Assembly: GCF_047675955.1 (NCBI RefSeq)
Contig: NC_132904.1
Span: 58,771,435 to 58,835,434 of the forward strand
Reading direction: 5' to 3'
Origin: Chlorocebus sabaeus
Taxonomy: Eukaryota > Chordata > Mammalia > Primates > Cercopithecidae
Length of the DNA stretch: 64,000 nucleotides
Shown piece after piece: positions 23,107 through 34,640 of this stretch. Position 1 is the first letter of the stretch. Each line of letters starts with the position of its first letter. Both the position numbers and the translations under genes were made by a program. The notes beneath the pieces are model-generated. The model was not told the DNA's origin. It did not search any database and worked only from the letters and a program-made list of their open reading frames with translations.

Positions 23107-25132
23107 TACCCAAACTATTTTATGAGCGGGTATACCATTTACATTCCTACCGACAGTTCCCATCTGTACGCCTTTTATTTCTTTTTCTTATCTTATTGAA
23201 GTGGCCAGAAATTCCAGTATGATGTTGAACAAGACTGATGAGTGGATATCTTTGTCATGTTCCTGACCTTACAGAAACAGCATTCCGTTTTTACCATTAG
23301 TATGATGTTAGCTGCAGGTTTTTTGTCAATGCTCTTTATCAAGTTGTGGTAGTTCTCTGTTTCTACATTGCTAAGAGTTTTAGTTATGAATGGATATTGG
23401 GTTTTGACAACAGATTTTCCTGCTTCAATGGATATGATTTTATGGTTTTTCTTCTTGAGCTTATTTATATGGTGGATTACACTGATTGATTGTTGAATGT
23501 TGAACCAACTTTACAAACCTGGAAAAAAATCTCACTTGCTTGTAGCATATGATTTTTTAAATACATTGTTGGATTAAATTTGCTAATATTGTTTTGACGG
23601 TTGTTTTCTGTAGGGTCTTCATTTGATTTTGGTTCGGGGCAATATTGGCTGCTTGAGAAGTGTTTCTTAGTCTTCTATTTTCTGGAAATAATTATGTAAT
23701 AATTGGTGTTAATTCTTTAAAGTTTAGTAGAATTCTTCAGTGAAACCATCTGGGCCTGGAGATTTCTTTTTTTATTAATTAAAGATTCCATTCTAAAAAT
23801 AGTTATGAGACTATTCTTAGATTATCTGTTTTGTCTTGAGTTTAAAGAAAATTTGTGGGTTTTGATAAATTGGTCTATTTTTTCTAAACAGCCAAATATG
23901 TGAGCATAAAGTTGTTCATATTATTTCCTTATTTTCTGTGGTAATACTAGAATCTACGGTGAGATTCCCCCTGCTTTATTCCTCATATTGATGATTTGTA
24001 TCTTCTCTTTATCTTTGTCAGTCTTGCTAGATGGCTTATTAATTATAATGATGTTTTGAAGAGCCAGCTTTTACTTTTATTGATTTTTTTCTATTTTTTA
24101 ATTTTTCACTTTCTTTAATTTCTGCTCTTAATTTTATTACTTTCTTCTTTTTGTTTGTTTTGGGCTTATTTTTCTCTTTCTCCCCTAGTTTCTTGGGATA
24201 GGTACTTCAATTATTGATTTGAGGCCTTTTCTTTTTTCTAAAGTAGGCACGTAGTGCTAAAAATCTCTTTTAGCATTTCTTTAGCCACATTCCACCCATT
24301 TTTATATTTTATATTTTCATTTCCATTCAGTTCTGTTTTTTAAAAAAACTATTTTATGACTTTTTTTGACCCATACTTTATTTAGAAGTCTACTATTTAA
24401 TTTCCAATTATTTAGAGATTTTCTTGTTCTCCCTCTGTTATTGATTTCCAGTTTGATTCCAGTATTGTCAGGAACATAGCCTGTGTAATTTCACTTTTTG
24501 GTAGTTCTGTATCCTTATGGACATTCTGTCTTGTAGTTCTGTTAGGAGTTGCTGAGATAGAACTTCAACTGCAAGGGGGCTTTTGAGGTCCCAAATTTTA
24601 ATTGTGGATTTGTCTATTTCTCCTTTCAGTTGTTTCAGTTTTTGCTTCTGAAAATGTTTTGAGACTCTGTTGTTTGAAGCCTACATACTTGGGATTATAT
24701 CTTCATAGTGAATTGATTACTTTATCATTTTGTAATGTGTGACTTTATCACTAGTAATTTTCTTTGCCCTAAAGTCCACTTTATCTGAAATATTAGCGTT
24801 CTTGCTTTCTTTTTGGATAAATACTTGCGTGATACATTTTTTTTTTTTTTTGCAAACTTGTATTTTCAACCTATCTATGTCATTGAATTTGAAGTTAATT
24901 CTTGTAAACATCATATAGTTGGATCACGTTTTATTTTTCCACTCTGCCAATCTGCTTTTAATTGGTGTATTTAGACCATTACAATTACAGCAATTATTAA
25001 TATGTTATGGTTTACCTGCCATTTCATTGTTTTCTCTTTGTTTCTGCTGTGTCTTTTTCCTCTGTTTCTGTTTTCTTCCATTTCTGTGGGTTATTTGAAC
25101 ATTTTTAGGATTTTGTCTTGATTTATTTATAG

Positions 25133-25422
25133 CACCTTGACACCAGGGGCCAGTTTTGTGGAAGACAATTTTTTCCATAGATGGGGGAGGGCGGATGGTT
25201 TCGGGATGAAACTTTCACCTTAGGTCATCAGGCACTAGATTCTCATAAAGAGCACGCAACCTAGGTCTCTCGCATGCTCAGTTCTCAATAAGGTTCAGGC
25301 TCCTATGAGACTGTAATGCGCGGCGGATCTGACAGGAGGCGGAGCTCAGGCGGTAATGCTCACTTGCCTGCCGCCCACCTCCTTCTGTACGGCCTGGTTC
25401 CTAGCAGGCTACAGGACGCCTG
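25133..25422. mobile_element. hAT-type DNA transposon with perfect 8-bp target duplication
   Basis: A 290-bp GC-rich element with inner wording CCAGTTTTGTGGAAGACAATTTTTTCC and GACAGGAGGCGGAGCTCAGG. It is bounded on both sides by ATTTATAG (25,125-25,132 and 25,423-25,430), and the surrounding L1 resumes directly. An 8-bp duplication is the hallmark of hAT transposases. Confidence 0.8.
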
Positions 25423-26284
25423 ATTTATAGTGTTTTTCAGTGGATTGCTTTTTATAGTTTTCTTGGTGATTGCTTTGTGTATTAAAATATACATATGTGA
25501 CTCATCACAGTCTGCTATTATCGATATTTTACAACTTTTGTGGAAACCTTACTTTTATTTAAGTTCCTTTACTCTTCCCACTTTTAAATATCATTGTCTT
25601 TAGTATCAGATGGTTTATAATTTGTTCTAATTATTGCATATATTATAAAGAACTGATGGGAAGAATTTACTCATATTTCTATTCTTTCCATTGCTGTTTA
25701 TTCTTTACTAATACCCTCAAAAGTCCTTTGGACAATTGCAGACACCTGTGTAACTTACACTCACCTCAGAATGTAGAATATTTTCATCAAAGAAATGTCC
25801 TCTGGTTCTTCCTACCCCAGAGACAATTGCCATTCTTATTTCTATACTGTAGACTAGGTTTTATCTGTTGCAGAACCTCATATAATGCAATCCTACAGCA
25901 TGTAGACTTTTGTATCTGGGTTCTTTCACTTGACATAAAGATCTTGAGTTTAGTCTGTATTGTTACATGTTTTAGTAGTTTGTTCATTTTAATTGCTGAA
26001 TAATATATCACAGTTGATTTGTCCATTCTCCTGTTGGTGAACATTTTTTTCCCCCAATTTTTGGTTACTATAAATAAAGCCACTATAACATTCGTGTACA
26101 AAACTTTTTGGTTTTTTTTTTTTTTTTGGTAGATATCTAACACTGGTATTCCACCCCCTTTTCCCCATTGTTGGATTCCTAGCTATTTCATTGCTCCAAA
26201 AGTTACAAGATGATTTGAGAATTATTCTCCTCCCAACAGTGTTGGAGTACTTTAATTAAATGCTCATAGAAGGTAAATTTGCTT

Positions 26285-27115
26285 TTTTCTTCAGTTTTTT
26301 ATTATGGTAAAATATACATATTGTAAAATTTACCATGCTGACCATTTTTAACTGTACAGTTCAGTGAGATTAAGTACATCTATATTGTGCAACCATCACC
26401 ACAATCTATTTCCAGAACTCTTTTCATCTTGTAAAACTAAAACTCTATACCTACTAAGCAATGACTCCCCGTACCCTCTTCCATAATCCCCTGACAACCA
26501 CCATTTTACTTTCTGTCTCAATGATTTTGACTACTGCAAGTAGCTCATGTAAGTGGGATTGTATGATTCCAATTGTCTTTTTGTGACTGGCTACTCTCAA
26601 TGTCTTCAATGTCTTCAAGGCTCATCCATATTGTTGCATATGTCAGAATTTCTGTCCCTTTTAAAGCTGAATAATATTCCATTGCAGGTATATATCATAT
26701 TTTGCTTACCTATTCATCTGTTGATGGACATAGTTGCCTCTGTGTTTTAGCGATTATGAAAAATGCTGCTGTGAACATGGTTGTACAATTATCTTTTCAG
26801 GACTTGCTTTTCAATTCTTTTGAATATATCCCCAGAAGTAGAATTGCTAAATCATATGGTAATTGTATTTTTAAGTTTTTGAGGAACCACTATTCTGTTT
26901 CCCACAGTGATTGTATCATTTTACATTCCCATCAACAGTGCACTGGGCTCCAGTGTCTGCACATCCTGGCAAAAACTTATTTTCTGTTATAAAATTTAAA
27001 TTTTAGATTTTTTATGGTAGCCATCCTAATGGGTGTGAGGTGATATCACATTGTGATTTTGATTTGCACTTCCCTGATAATTAGTGACATTGAGCATCTT
27101 TTTATGTGCTTATAA
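26285..27115 (-). mobile_element. Old L1 3' part, antisense
   Basis: Reversed L1 ORF2/3' wording: TGAATAATATTCCATTGCAGG, TTCATCTGTTGATGGACATAG, TACATTCCCATCAACAGTGCA and TGATTTGCACTTCCCTGATAA. No ORF. Confidence 0.75.
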
Positions 27116-27309
27116 ATTTTGCTTTGAATGGTGCAAAACTTTTAATCAATCTTCCATTTATTCTGCTTTTTCTTGAACTTATCTTCAGTGATTGACCCTG
27201 TAGGGTTGCTTCAAAATTACTCCTCCAAAATTAGACCTTCTGAGGAGTTAATGAGTGTTTTCAGACTGAGTCAGAATACTTTGACATGTTCACTTGAGGG
27301 CTTTTGTCT

Positions 27310-27490
27310 TTTCTCCTTATCAGCTACTTAGTCTTTCTAGGCCTCCATTTTCTCATCTGCAAAATGGATATATAAAAATAGTGCCTTTTCTCATTGGGTT
27401 GTTCTGATAATTAAATGAGATAATTTATGTTAGAAATTTAATGTAGTGACAGGGATGTAGTAATCGATCAACAAATGTTAACTGTTAAAT
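27310..27490 (+). repeat. MIR SINE, plus
   Basis: CCATTTTCTCATCTGCAAAATGG followed by a region ending ATTAAATGAGATAATTTATG. Confidence 0.75.
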
Positions 27491-27947
27491 GTTATTTTAT
27501 TGTTGAGATCTCTGTCACTGCTCTATGCTGTGTCTTCTAATACTTTATGTGCTTTCTGTCTGGAGCTACTAATTATCCCTAGAGTTATTGTTCCCTATTG
27601 GCACTAGGGGAAATGTTTTTATGTCTCCTTTTGTTCATTGACCCCATGCTCAATGATCCCAGGGGTAACTCTGACACCTGCCTCCAGAAGAAGGAAGCAA
27701 GTAGCTTCTCAGTCTGCAGATATAAGGGTCCTGTACAGGGTAGGAACAGTGACACCTCCTCACGCCAACACGAACAGTCTCCAGCTTTCTCTTTTCTTTT
27801 CATTCTTCTTTCCTCAGAATAAGCAAAGTGATATTTTTTTTCAGCTCTTCCCTACCATTTTCTCAATCCTTCAGCTGATACTGTGATATAGTAGGTGAGT
27901 TTAAGAGCATTGGTGGTGGCAGAGGGAGGGATTGGCAGGTGTGTGTT

Positions 27948-27989
<42 letters not shown>

Positions 27990-28829
27990 TGTTTGTGTAT
28001 TTAGGAGTATCTGTAAAGGACAAAGGCTGAAGTTGTGAAGAAAGAAATGGGTATGTGGGAGAAAGATAAGGGGTCAGTGAGACAAAGGATGAGAGAGGGA
28101 TCGCAGCATGACAGAGCATAGAGTAGGGAGTGTGGGCATTGGGAGATACATCAGTGGGTTTAGGTGGTAGACACTGATGAGAGATAGGAATAGGAACGCA
28201 GAGAGGGCCCAGGAAAAGCACCAGGAGCATGTGAGAAAGAGAAAACTTCCTGTTTAAGGGTTTGAGGGCAGTTTTTAGAGCCATCAGAATCAGGCTATAC
28301 CAGGGAAGGGTATATTAGTGGGTGCTATTCATGAAAATGGCTAGGGTTTTGATCAACACCTTGTTTTGGGGAAACAAGGAAAGCTACTGGAGAAAGATTA
28401 ATTCACTAATTCCATGGCTTATTTTTTTTTTTTCAAATATTTCCTAAGAACCTACAATGTGTCAGGCTCTGTATTTAGTGCTATGGGCTCCTCAGTCTCA
28501 AAGTCTTAAGGAAACTTTCTTTGGTAATCTGGGTGTCACATGTGTCTAAACCTGAAAAATCTTCTTTCTTCTGTTTTTTGTCCTGCATCTTGTAGGACAG
28601 ATATGATATAGACACTGGGAAGGAAGAGGTGACACTTTGGAGCTGGGGTTCTCCACATTTTTGCTACTACATCACAACAACATAGAAGATATTTACACAT
28701 GATACATCACCATATGCTTACTCAAATTTTGACAAAATACCCAAAATGTTTATAGATAGTAAAACAAATGGATAGGTGGGAATTTTTCTTAAGATGTTTA
28801 TTCATTACAAAAGTAAATCATGCTGGTTG
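27491..28829. other. Intergenic with (TG)n/(AG)n compound microsatellite
   Basis: The compound repeat is at about 27,941-27,989 (GTGT runs then GAGA runs). A partial MIR-like phrase is at 28,430-28,480. No gene. Confidence 0.5.
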
Positions 28830-29130
28830 CCAGAGGCTTGAGGTTCAGGGGTGATTAAAGAGATGCTGGTCAAATGAAAAAACAATGCAATTAGGAGGAA
28901 TACGTTTAAAAAGTCTACTGAACATCATGCTGACTATAGTTAATAACAATATATTATATACTTGAAAATTGCTAAGAGAGTTGATTTTGTTTTAACAACA
29001 AAAAGTAAATATGTGAGGTAATAAGCATGAATTAGCCTGATTTAGCCATTCCACAATGTATTCATTTATCAAAATATCATGTTGTACAACATAAATGTAT
29101 TCCATTTTTATTTGTCAGCTAAAAAATAAA
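28830..29130 (+). mobile_element. L1 3' end (L1MA/MB-type), plus
   Basis: GGTTGCCAGAGGCTTGAGG, ATGCTGACTATAGTTAATAACAATATATT, TTGAAAATTGCTAAGAGAG and a final AAAAAATAAATAAT. This is the classic 3' UTR of an old L1. Confidence 0.75.
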
Positions 29131-30359
29131 TAATTGAAAAACCATGAGTTACTATTAAGGGTTGTCTGAATTAAGGGAATTTCAGTGCCTCTACAGCATG
29201 GATAGCACTGGCTTTAGATTATGAAAACATCTTCTTACATGCTGGCTTTAAGTGCATGTGGGCAAGAGTGAGCTTATTAAAGGCATAAATCTGAATTTTC
29301 CCTAATATATTAGAAGGGTAAATAATTCATAAATTTTGGGACCTTATATGTTATTAGAAACAAATTTCTTATGACACATATAACAAAGCCTGTGAGATAT
29401 TGTGCTGCAAACAGAGAGTAGTCTTATAAGCAAAGGGCAGTGAGGTAGTGAGGTTTGCAGCTGTTTTATCCATTAGGGACATGGCTTTAGTGTACAGAGA
29501 CAGTGCATTTTGAAGAACCTGAGACTGGTGAAAAATGCTTGACATCTAAAATGCACATAACAAAGAAAATGGCAAAGTGAAACTGATACTTGTATAAATA
29601 AATATCTAGATAATACAACTAGGCAAAAAAGTAACTCAACTTCTATATAGTTACCTAAAGGTTATATCACATGTAGTTTGTGAGCACATTTTCATACATT
29701 GTTATGATGGTAGGAGAGTCTTCTGAATTGAGATTGCATAAACACATAAAAGACCTTTATATAACCCCCTAAAGAGGAAATGGTTATTACCAAAAAATAG
29801 AGCTGGTTAGGAAGTCTGGTCAGGAGCTGCAGAGAAGTGGCTCCATTTCCCCTTTAAAGTGTGGACCAAATCTCCTCTATGATTCCCATCTCCAAATCTC
29901 CTAAATTCTACAGTTGAAGCTGATTCCCATTATTCTATGATGTTCCTGAGGCTTCTGTAAATGATGGAGATAATTTCTCTTTATGTTGAGACAGGTGGGT
30001 GTTTTTCAGAGCATTTGAAGGAAAACTTCCAGGTAGTTCTCACCCAAGCTAAGTCCATCACTACTGGACATGCCTGGTGTACCACCCAAAGCCATTGGGC
30101 CTGGTTTTTGAGACACCAGGTTCATCTGAGATCTGGTCTCAGGCTATTTTCTTTTCATTGGGCACTTCCTTCATTCCTTTTCCTCATCTTTCTTCCTGGG
30201 AAAGGAGTTTCCCTTGGTCATATTTGGATGAAGAATAACACTTTCATGTTGCTAAATATTCATTAAGGTGTTTTGCCTACTGGAAAAAATACAACAGAAT
30301 GATGGCCAAACGCATGTAATAATAATAATAATAATGATAATGATGTAAACAAGAATAAT
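29131..30359. other. Intergenic
   Basis: No gene recognised. An (AAT)n run lies at about 30,318-30,336. The 101-residue frame at 29,961-30,266 has no homology that I recognise. Confidence 0.4.
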
Positions 30360-30487
30360 AACCTACTTTTCTGAGAACTTAATACAAACTTATTTAAGCC
30401 TCACAATGACCACATGAAGTTTTTTTGTTATCCACATCTTACAAATAAAAAAACTGAGGCATGCAGAAGTAAAATGACTTGTCCAAG
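30360..30487 (-). repeat. MIR, first half, split by an L1
   Basis: TTTAAGCCTCACAATGACC through AAAACTGAGGCATGCAG to TGACTTGTCCAAG. The MIR continues at 34,524 after the L1. Confidence 0.7.
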
Positions 30488-31045
30488 AGGGGCGGAGCAA
30501 GATGGCCAAATAGGAACAGCTCCAGTCTCCAGCTCCCAGCGCGAGCGACACAGAAGACAGGTGATTTCTGCATTATCAACTGAGGTACTGGGTTCATCTC
30601 ACTGAGGAGTGCCCGACATTCGGTGCTGGTCAGCTGTTGCAGCCGGACCAGCGAAAGCTGAAGCAGGGCGAGGCATCGCCTCACCTGGGAAGCGCAAGGG
30701 GGAAGGGAATCCCTTTTCCTAGCCAGGGGAACAGAGACCCACAACACCTGGAAAATCTGGTAACTCCCACCCCAATACTGCGCTTTAAGCAAACGGGCAC
30801 TCCAGGAGATTATATCCCACACCTGGCCGGGAGGGTCCCATGCCCACGGAGCCTTCCTCATTGCTAGCACAGCAGTCTGTGATCTAACTGCAAGCCAGCA
30901 GCGAGGCTGGGGGAGGGGCGCCCGCCATTGCTGAGGCTTAAGTAGATAAACAAAGCCCTGGGAAGCTGGAACTGGGTGGAGCTCACAGCAGCTCAAGGAG
31001 GCCTGCCAGTCTCTGTAGACTCCACCTCTGGGGACAGGGCACAGC

Positions 31046-31079
<34 letters not shown>

Positions 31080-31536
31080 AAAGCAGCAGAAACCTCTGCA
31101 GACGCAAGCAACTCTGTCTGACAGCTTTGCAGAGAGCGGTGGATCTCCCAACACGGAGGTTGAGATCTGAGAATGGACAGACTGCCTGCTCAAGTGGGTC
31201 CCTGACCCCTGAGTAGCCTAACTGGGAGACATCCTCCACTAGGGGCAGACTGACACCCCACACCTCACATGGTGGAGTACACCCCTGAGAGGAAGCTTCC
31301 AAAGCAAGAATCAGACAGGTACACTCGCTGTTCAGCAGTATTCTATCTTCTGCAGCCTCTGCTGCTAACACCCAGGCAAACAGGGTCTGGAGTGGACCTC
31401 AAGCAATCTCCAACAGACCTACAGCTGGGAGCCCTGACTGTTAGAGGGAAAACTAACAAACAGGAAGGACACCCACACCAAAACCCCATCAGTATGTCAC
31501 CATCATCAAAGACCAGAGGCAGATAAAACCACAAAG

Positions 31537-32207
31537 ATGGGGAAAAAGCAGGGCAGAAAAGCTGGAAATTCAAAAAATAAGAGCACATCTCCCCCTCCAA
31601 AGGAACGCAGCTCATCGCCAGCAATGGATCAAAGCTGGACAGAGAATGACTTTGACAAGATGAGAGAAGAAGGCTTCAGTCTATCAAACTTCTCAGAGCT
31701 AAAGGAGGAATTACGTACCCAGCGCAAAGAAACTAAAAAGCTTGAAAAAAGAGTGGAAGAATTAATAACCAGAATAATTAATGCAGAGAAGGCCATAAAC
31801 GAATGGACAGAGATGAAAACCATGACACGAGAAATAAGTGACAAATGCACAAGCTTCAGTAACCGACTCGATCAACTGGAAGAAAGAGTATCAGCGGTTG
31901 AGGATCAAATGATTGAAATGAAGTGAGAAGAGAAATCTAAAGAAAAAAGAAGAAAAAGAAATGAACAAAGCCTGCAAGAAGTATGGGATTATGTAAAAAG
32001 ACCAAATCTACGTCTGATTGGGGTGCCTGAAAGTGAGGGGGAAAATGGAACCAAGTTGGAAAACACTCTTCAGGATATCATCCAGGAGAACTTCCCCAAC
32101 CTAGTAGGGCAGGCCAACATTCAAATTCAGGAAATACAGAGAATGCCACAAAGATACTCCTCGAGAAGAGCAACTTCAAGACACATAATTGCCAGATTCA
32201 CCAAAGT
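31537..32207 (+). pseudogene. L1 ORF1p remnant, stop at codon 130
   Basis: ORF1p is the trimeric RNA chaperone of L1. The frame begins MGKKQGRKAGNSKNK and has the coiled-coil heptads. A TGA at 31,924-31,926 sits where the sister copy at 56 kb has CGA, a CpG transition. The same frame then continues through the RRM-type core (GVPESEGENGTKLENTLQDI) until it ends abruptly in an Alu fragment at 32,208, so the C-terminal domain is absent. Confidence 0.85.
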
Positions 32208-32318
32208 TGGAGAATGGCTTGAACTCAGGAGGCAGAGGTTGCATGGAGCCAAGATCGTGCCACTGTAGTCCTACAGCCTGGGCAAAAGGGCAAGACTCCC
32301 TCTCAGAAAGAAAGAAAG
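32208..32318 (+). repeat. Alu 3' end fragment fused to L1 ORF1
   Basis: GAATGGCTTGAACTCAGGAGG through GCCTGGGCAAAAGGGCAAGACTCC is the last third of an Alu. Its 5' two thirds are missing and it abuts L1 ORF1 directly. Confidence 0.85.
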
Positions 32319-32400
32319 AAGGAAGGAAGGAAGGAAGGAAAGAAGGAAGGAAGGAAGGAAGGAAGGAAGGAAGGAAGGAAGGAAGGAAGGAAGGAAGGAA
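32309..32400 (+). repeat. (GAAA)n/(GGAA)n microsatellite
   Basis: The expanded tail of the Alu fragment: five GGAA units, one interruption, then fourteen uninterrupted GGAA units (32,345-32,400). Confidence 0.95.
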
Positions 32401-33062
32401 GAGAAAGAGCAGTTTCAACACAGTGATAGGACAAGATTTGAGATGTATGGCCATAGGTTTTAAAGATGAGGAAGTGAAGGCAATATGCAAGAATGTCTCT
32501 TACAAGAGGTTGGGTCAGTGAAACGTAGACCTTAGGGATACAGGAGAGAGTCTAAGAGGTGCCATGGAAAGACCTAAGATGTACATGGAATTGAGGTATT
32601 TTTTGAAACTGGCAGTCCTTGAAATCTTTGTATACTGAGGAGCATGATTCGAGAGAGAGGAAAAGACTGTTAATATAAGAAAGGGAATATAATCACATCA
32701 GCTCTTTTATTTTGAACACACACATACATTAGTTACAACACTATTGATACATTAGTAAACAATTTAAGCCTAACTGAATTTTACATTTGCTTATGTTCAA
32801 TTTCATCCACTAGAAATACTGACTGAATGCAGTGTCAAAAGACAAAATTACAACAAATTTAGGTTAAAAATACAATGGGCTTTGATTTATTATTCTAGAA
32901 TCAGGTAGCATTTCATTGTATAAAACAGAATGAGGGTTCTGATTAGCTCAGCAGAGGAGGTTGACTTTTTAGGCAGAAAAGAGCTGAAGAAAGTAGAAAC
33001 AGAGAACAAGAAGCAGGTTGGACGTTTCAAAGTTTCTTTCACTATGGAATTAAAACAGAGTA
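32401..33062. other. Non-L1 filler inside the scrambled L1
   Basis: About 660 bp of AT-rich sequence with no L1, Alu or LTR wording that I recognise. It lies between the Alu tail and the inverted L1 piece and looks like ordinary genomic flank copied from elsewhere. Confidence 0.6.
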
Positions 33063-33588
33063 GACATATCCTTTGCCCATTTTTTGATGGGGTTGTTTGT
33101 TTTTTTCTTGTAAATTTGTTTGAGTTCTTTGTAGGTTCTGGATATTAGCCCTTTGTCTGATGAGTAGATTGCAAAAATTTTCTCCCATTCTGTAGGTTGC
33201 CTGTGCACTCTGATGGTAGTTTCTTTTGCTGTGCAGTAGCTCTTTAGTTTAATTAGATCCCATTTGTCAATTTTGGCTTTTGTTGCCATTGCTTTTGGTG
33301 TTTTAGACATGAAGTCCTTGCCCATGCCTATGTCCTGAATGGTATTACCTAGGTTTTCTTCTAGGGTTGTTATGGTATTAGGTCTAAAATTTAAGTCTCT
33401 AATCCATCTTAAATTAATTTTCGTATAAGGAGTAAGGAAAGGATCCAGTTTCAGCTTTCTACTTATGGCTAGCCAATTTTCCCAGCACCATTTATTAAAT
33501 AGGAACTCCTTTCCCCATCTCTTGTTTTTCTCAGGTTTGTCAAAGATCAGATGGCTGTAGATGTGTGGTATTATTTCTGAGGACTCTA
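33063..33588 (-). pseudogene. Inverted L1 ORF2 segment
   Basis: The minus strand encodes the ORF2 stretch from about SSEIIPHIYSH to IKKWAKDM. Its inner end joins the forward ORF2 piece that restarts at EDIHTANRHMKK, about 20 bases past where the inverted part ends in L1 order. That is the geometry expected of twin priming. Confidence 0.85.
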
Positions 33589-34170
33589 GAGGACATTCAT
33601 ACAGCCAACAGACACATGAAAAAATGTTCATCATCACTGGCCATCAGAGAAATGCAAATCAAAACCACAATGAGATACCATCTCACACCAGTTAGAATGG
33701 CAATCATTAAAAAGTCAGGAAACAACAGGTGCTGGAGAGGATGTGGAGAAATAGGAACACTTTTACACTGTTGGTGGGATTGTAAACTAGTTCAACCATT
33801 ATGGAAAACAGTATGGCGATTCCTCAAGGATCTAGAACTAGATGTACCATATGACCCAGCCATCCCATTACTGGGTATATACCCAAAGGATTATAAATTA
33901 TGCTGCTATAAAGACACATGCACACGTATGTTTATTGTGGCACTATTCACAATAGCAAAGACTTGGAATCAACCCAAATGTCCATCAGTGACAGACTGGA
34001 TTAAGAAAATGTGGCACATATACACCATGGAATACTATGCAGCCATAAAAAAGGATGAGTTTGTGTCCTTTGTAGGGACATGGATGCAGCTGGAAACCAT
34101 CATTCTCAGCAAACTATTGCAAGAACAGAAAACCAAACACCACATGTTCTCACTCATAGGTGGGAACTGA
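33589..34170 (+). pseudogene. L1 ORF2 C-terminal remnant
   Basis: Forward frame of the ORF2p C terminus, including the cysteine-rich knuckle CWRGCGEIGTLLHCWWDC and ending SLIGGN at the normal stop. It has no start and no catalytic domains. Confidence 0.85.
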
Positions 34171-34422
34171 ACAGTGAGATCACTTGGACTCGGGAAGGGG
34201 AACATCACACACCGGGGCCTATCACGGGGAGGGGGGAGGGGGGAGGGATTGCATTGGGAGTTATACCTGATATAAATGACGAGTTGATGGGTGCTGACAA
34301 GTTGATGGGTGCAGCCACCAACATGGCACAAGTATACATACGTAACAAACCTGCACGTTATGCACATGTACCCTAGAACTTAAAGTATAATTTAAAAAAA
34401 AGTAAATAAATAAATAAATAAA

Positions 34423-34523
34423 CTTGTGGTCTATTAGAGGACCACACAGCCTATAGCACACTGCAAATAAAAATGTACCCATAAATCCTAAAAAAAAAAA
34501 AAAAAGAAAAAAAAGAAAAAAAG
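34423..34523 (+). other. 3' transduction with second poly(A)
   Basis: The L1 3' UTR ends in an A-rich tail at about 34,394-34,422. About 67 bp of unrelated sequence follows, containing AATAAA at 34,466-34,471, and a second A-rich tail starts at 34,490. The target duplication comes only after that second tail. Confidence 0.8.
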
Positions 34524-34640
34524 TGACTTGTCCAAGATCTAGTCAGTTAGGGAAGAACTGGGAAATGAATGCAGAGACTCCGGCTCCAGAACTTAATATC
34601 TACACCTTCTTTGTTGTGTTCTTTCCCAGCTAGCTTGGCT
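34524..34640 (-). repeat. MIR, second half
   Basis: It opens with the duplicated TGACTTGTCCAAG and continues TCTAGTCAGTTAGGGAAGAACTGG, the MIR sequence interrupted at 30,487. Confidence 0.7.

Larger units (their letters stand above)
21795..26280 (-). mobile_element. Old L1 (L1M), antisense, interrupted by Alu, MaLR LTR and hAT element
   Basis: The plus strand reads reversed L1 ORF2 in order: 3' part (TTCATCTGTTGAAGGATATCC), reverse-transcriptase part (ATTCTTCAGTGAAACCATCTGGGCCTGG at about 23,735), then 5' parts. It is cut by an Alu (22,219-22,530), an LTR (22,766-23,106, splitting the phrase GAAACTGCC/CAAACTATTT) and a hAT element (25,133-25,422). The part beyond about 25,640 restarts with 3'-end L1 wording and may be a second copy. 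No coding capacity remains. Confidence 0.7.
30488..34523 (+). mobile_element. L1PA-type L1, full 5' end, scrambled interior, 3' transduction
   Basis: It starts at the canonical L1 5' end (GGGGCGGAGCAAGATGGCC) directly after TGACTTGTCCAAG, and that 13-mer recurs at 34,524-34,536 after the final poly(A), so the outer ends belong to one insertion. Inside are a 5' UTR of about 1,049 bp with a (CAA)n stretch at 31,050-31,079, a broken ORF1 (31,537-32,207), about 850 bp of non-L1 DNA (32,208-33,062), an inverted ORF2 piece (33,063-33,588), and the forward ORF2 end plus 3' UTR (33,589-34,393). A first A-rich tail and a transduced flank follow. Most of ORF2 is missing. Confidence 0.88.

Noticed and set aside
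27941..27989. Possible CRISPR-like or short tandem array
   Set aside because: A simple dinucleotide microsatellite; the organism is a primate.
32176..32521. Repetitive KEGR-type and SFLP-type proteins
   Set aside because: They are translations of the GGAA/TTCC microsatellite.
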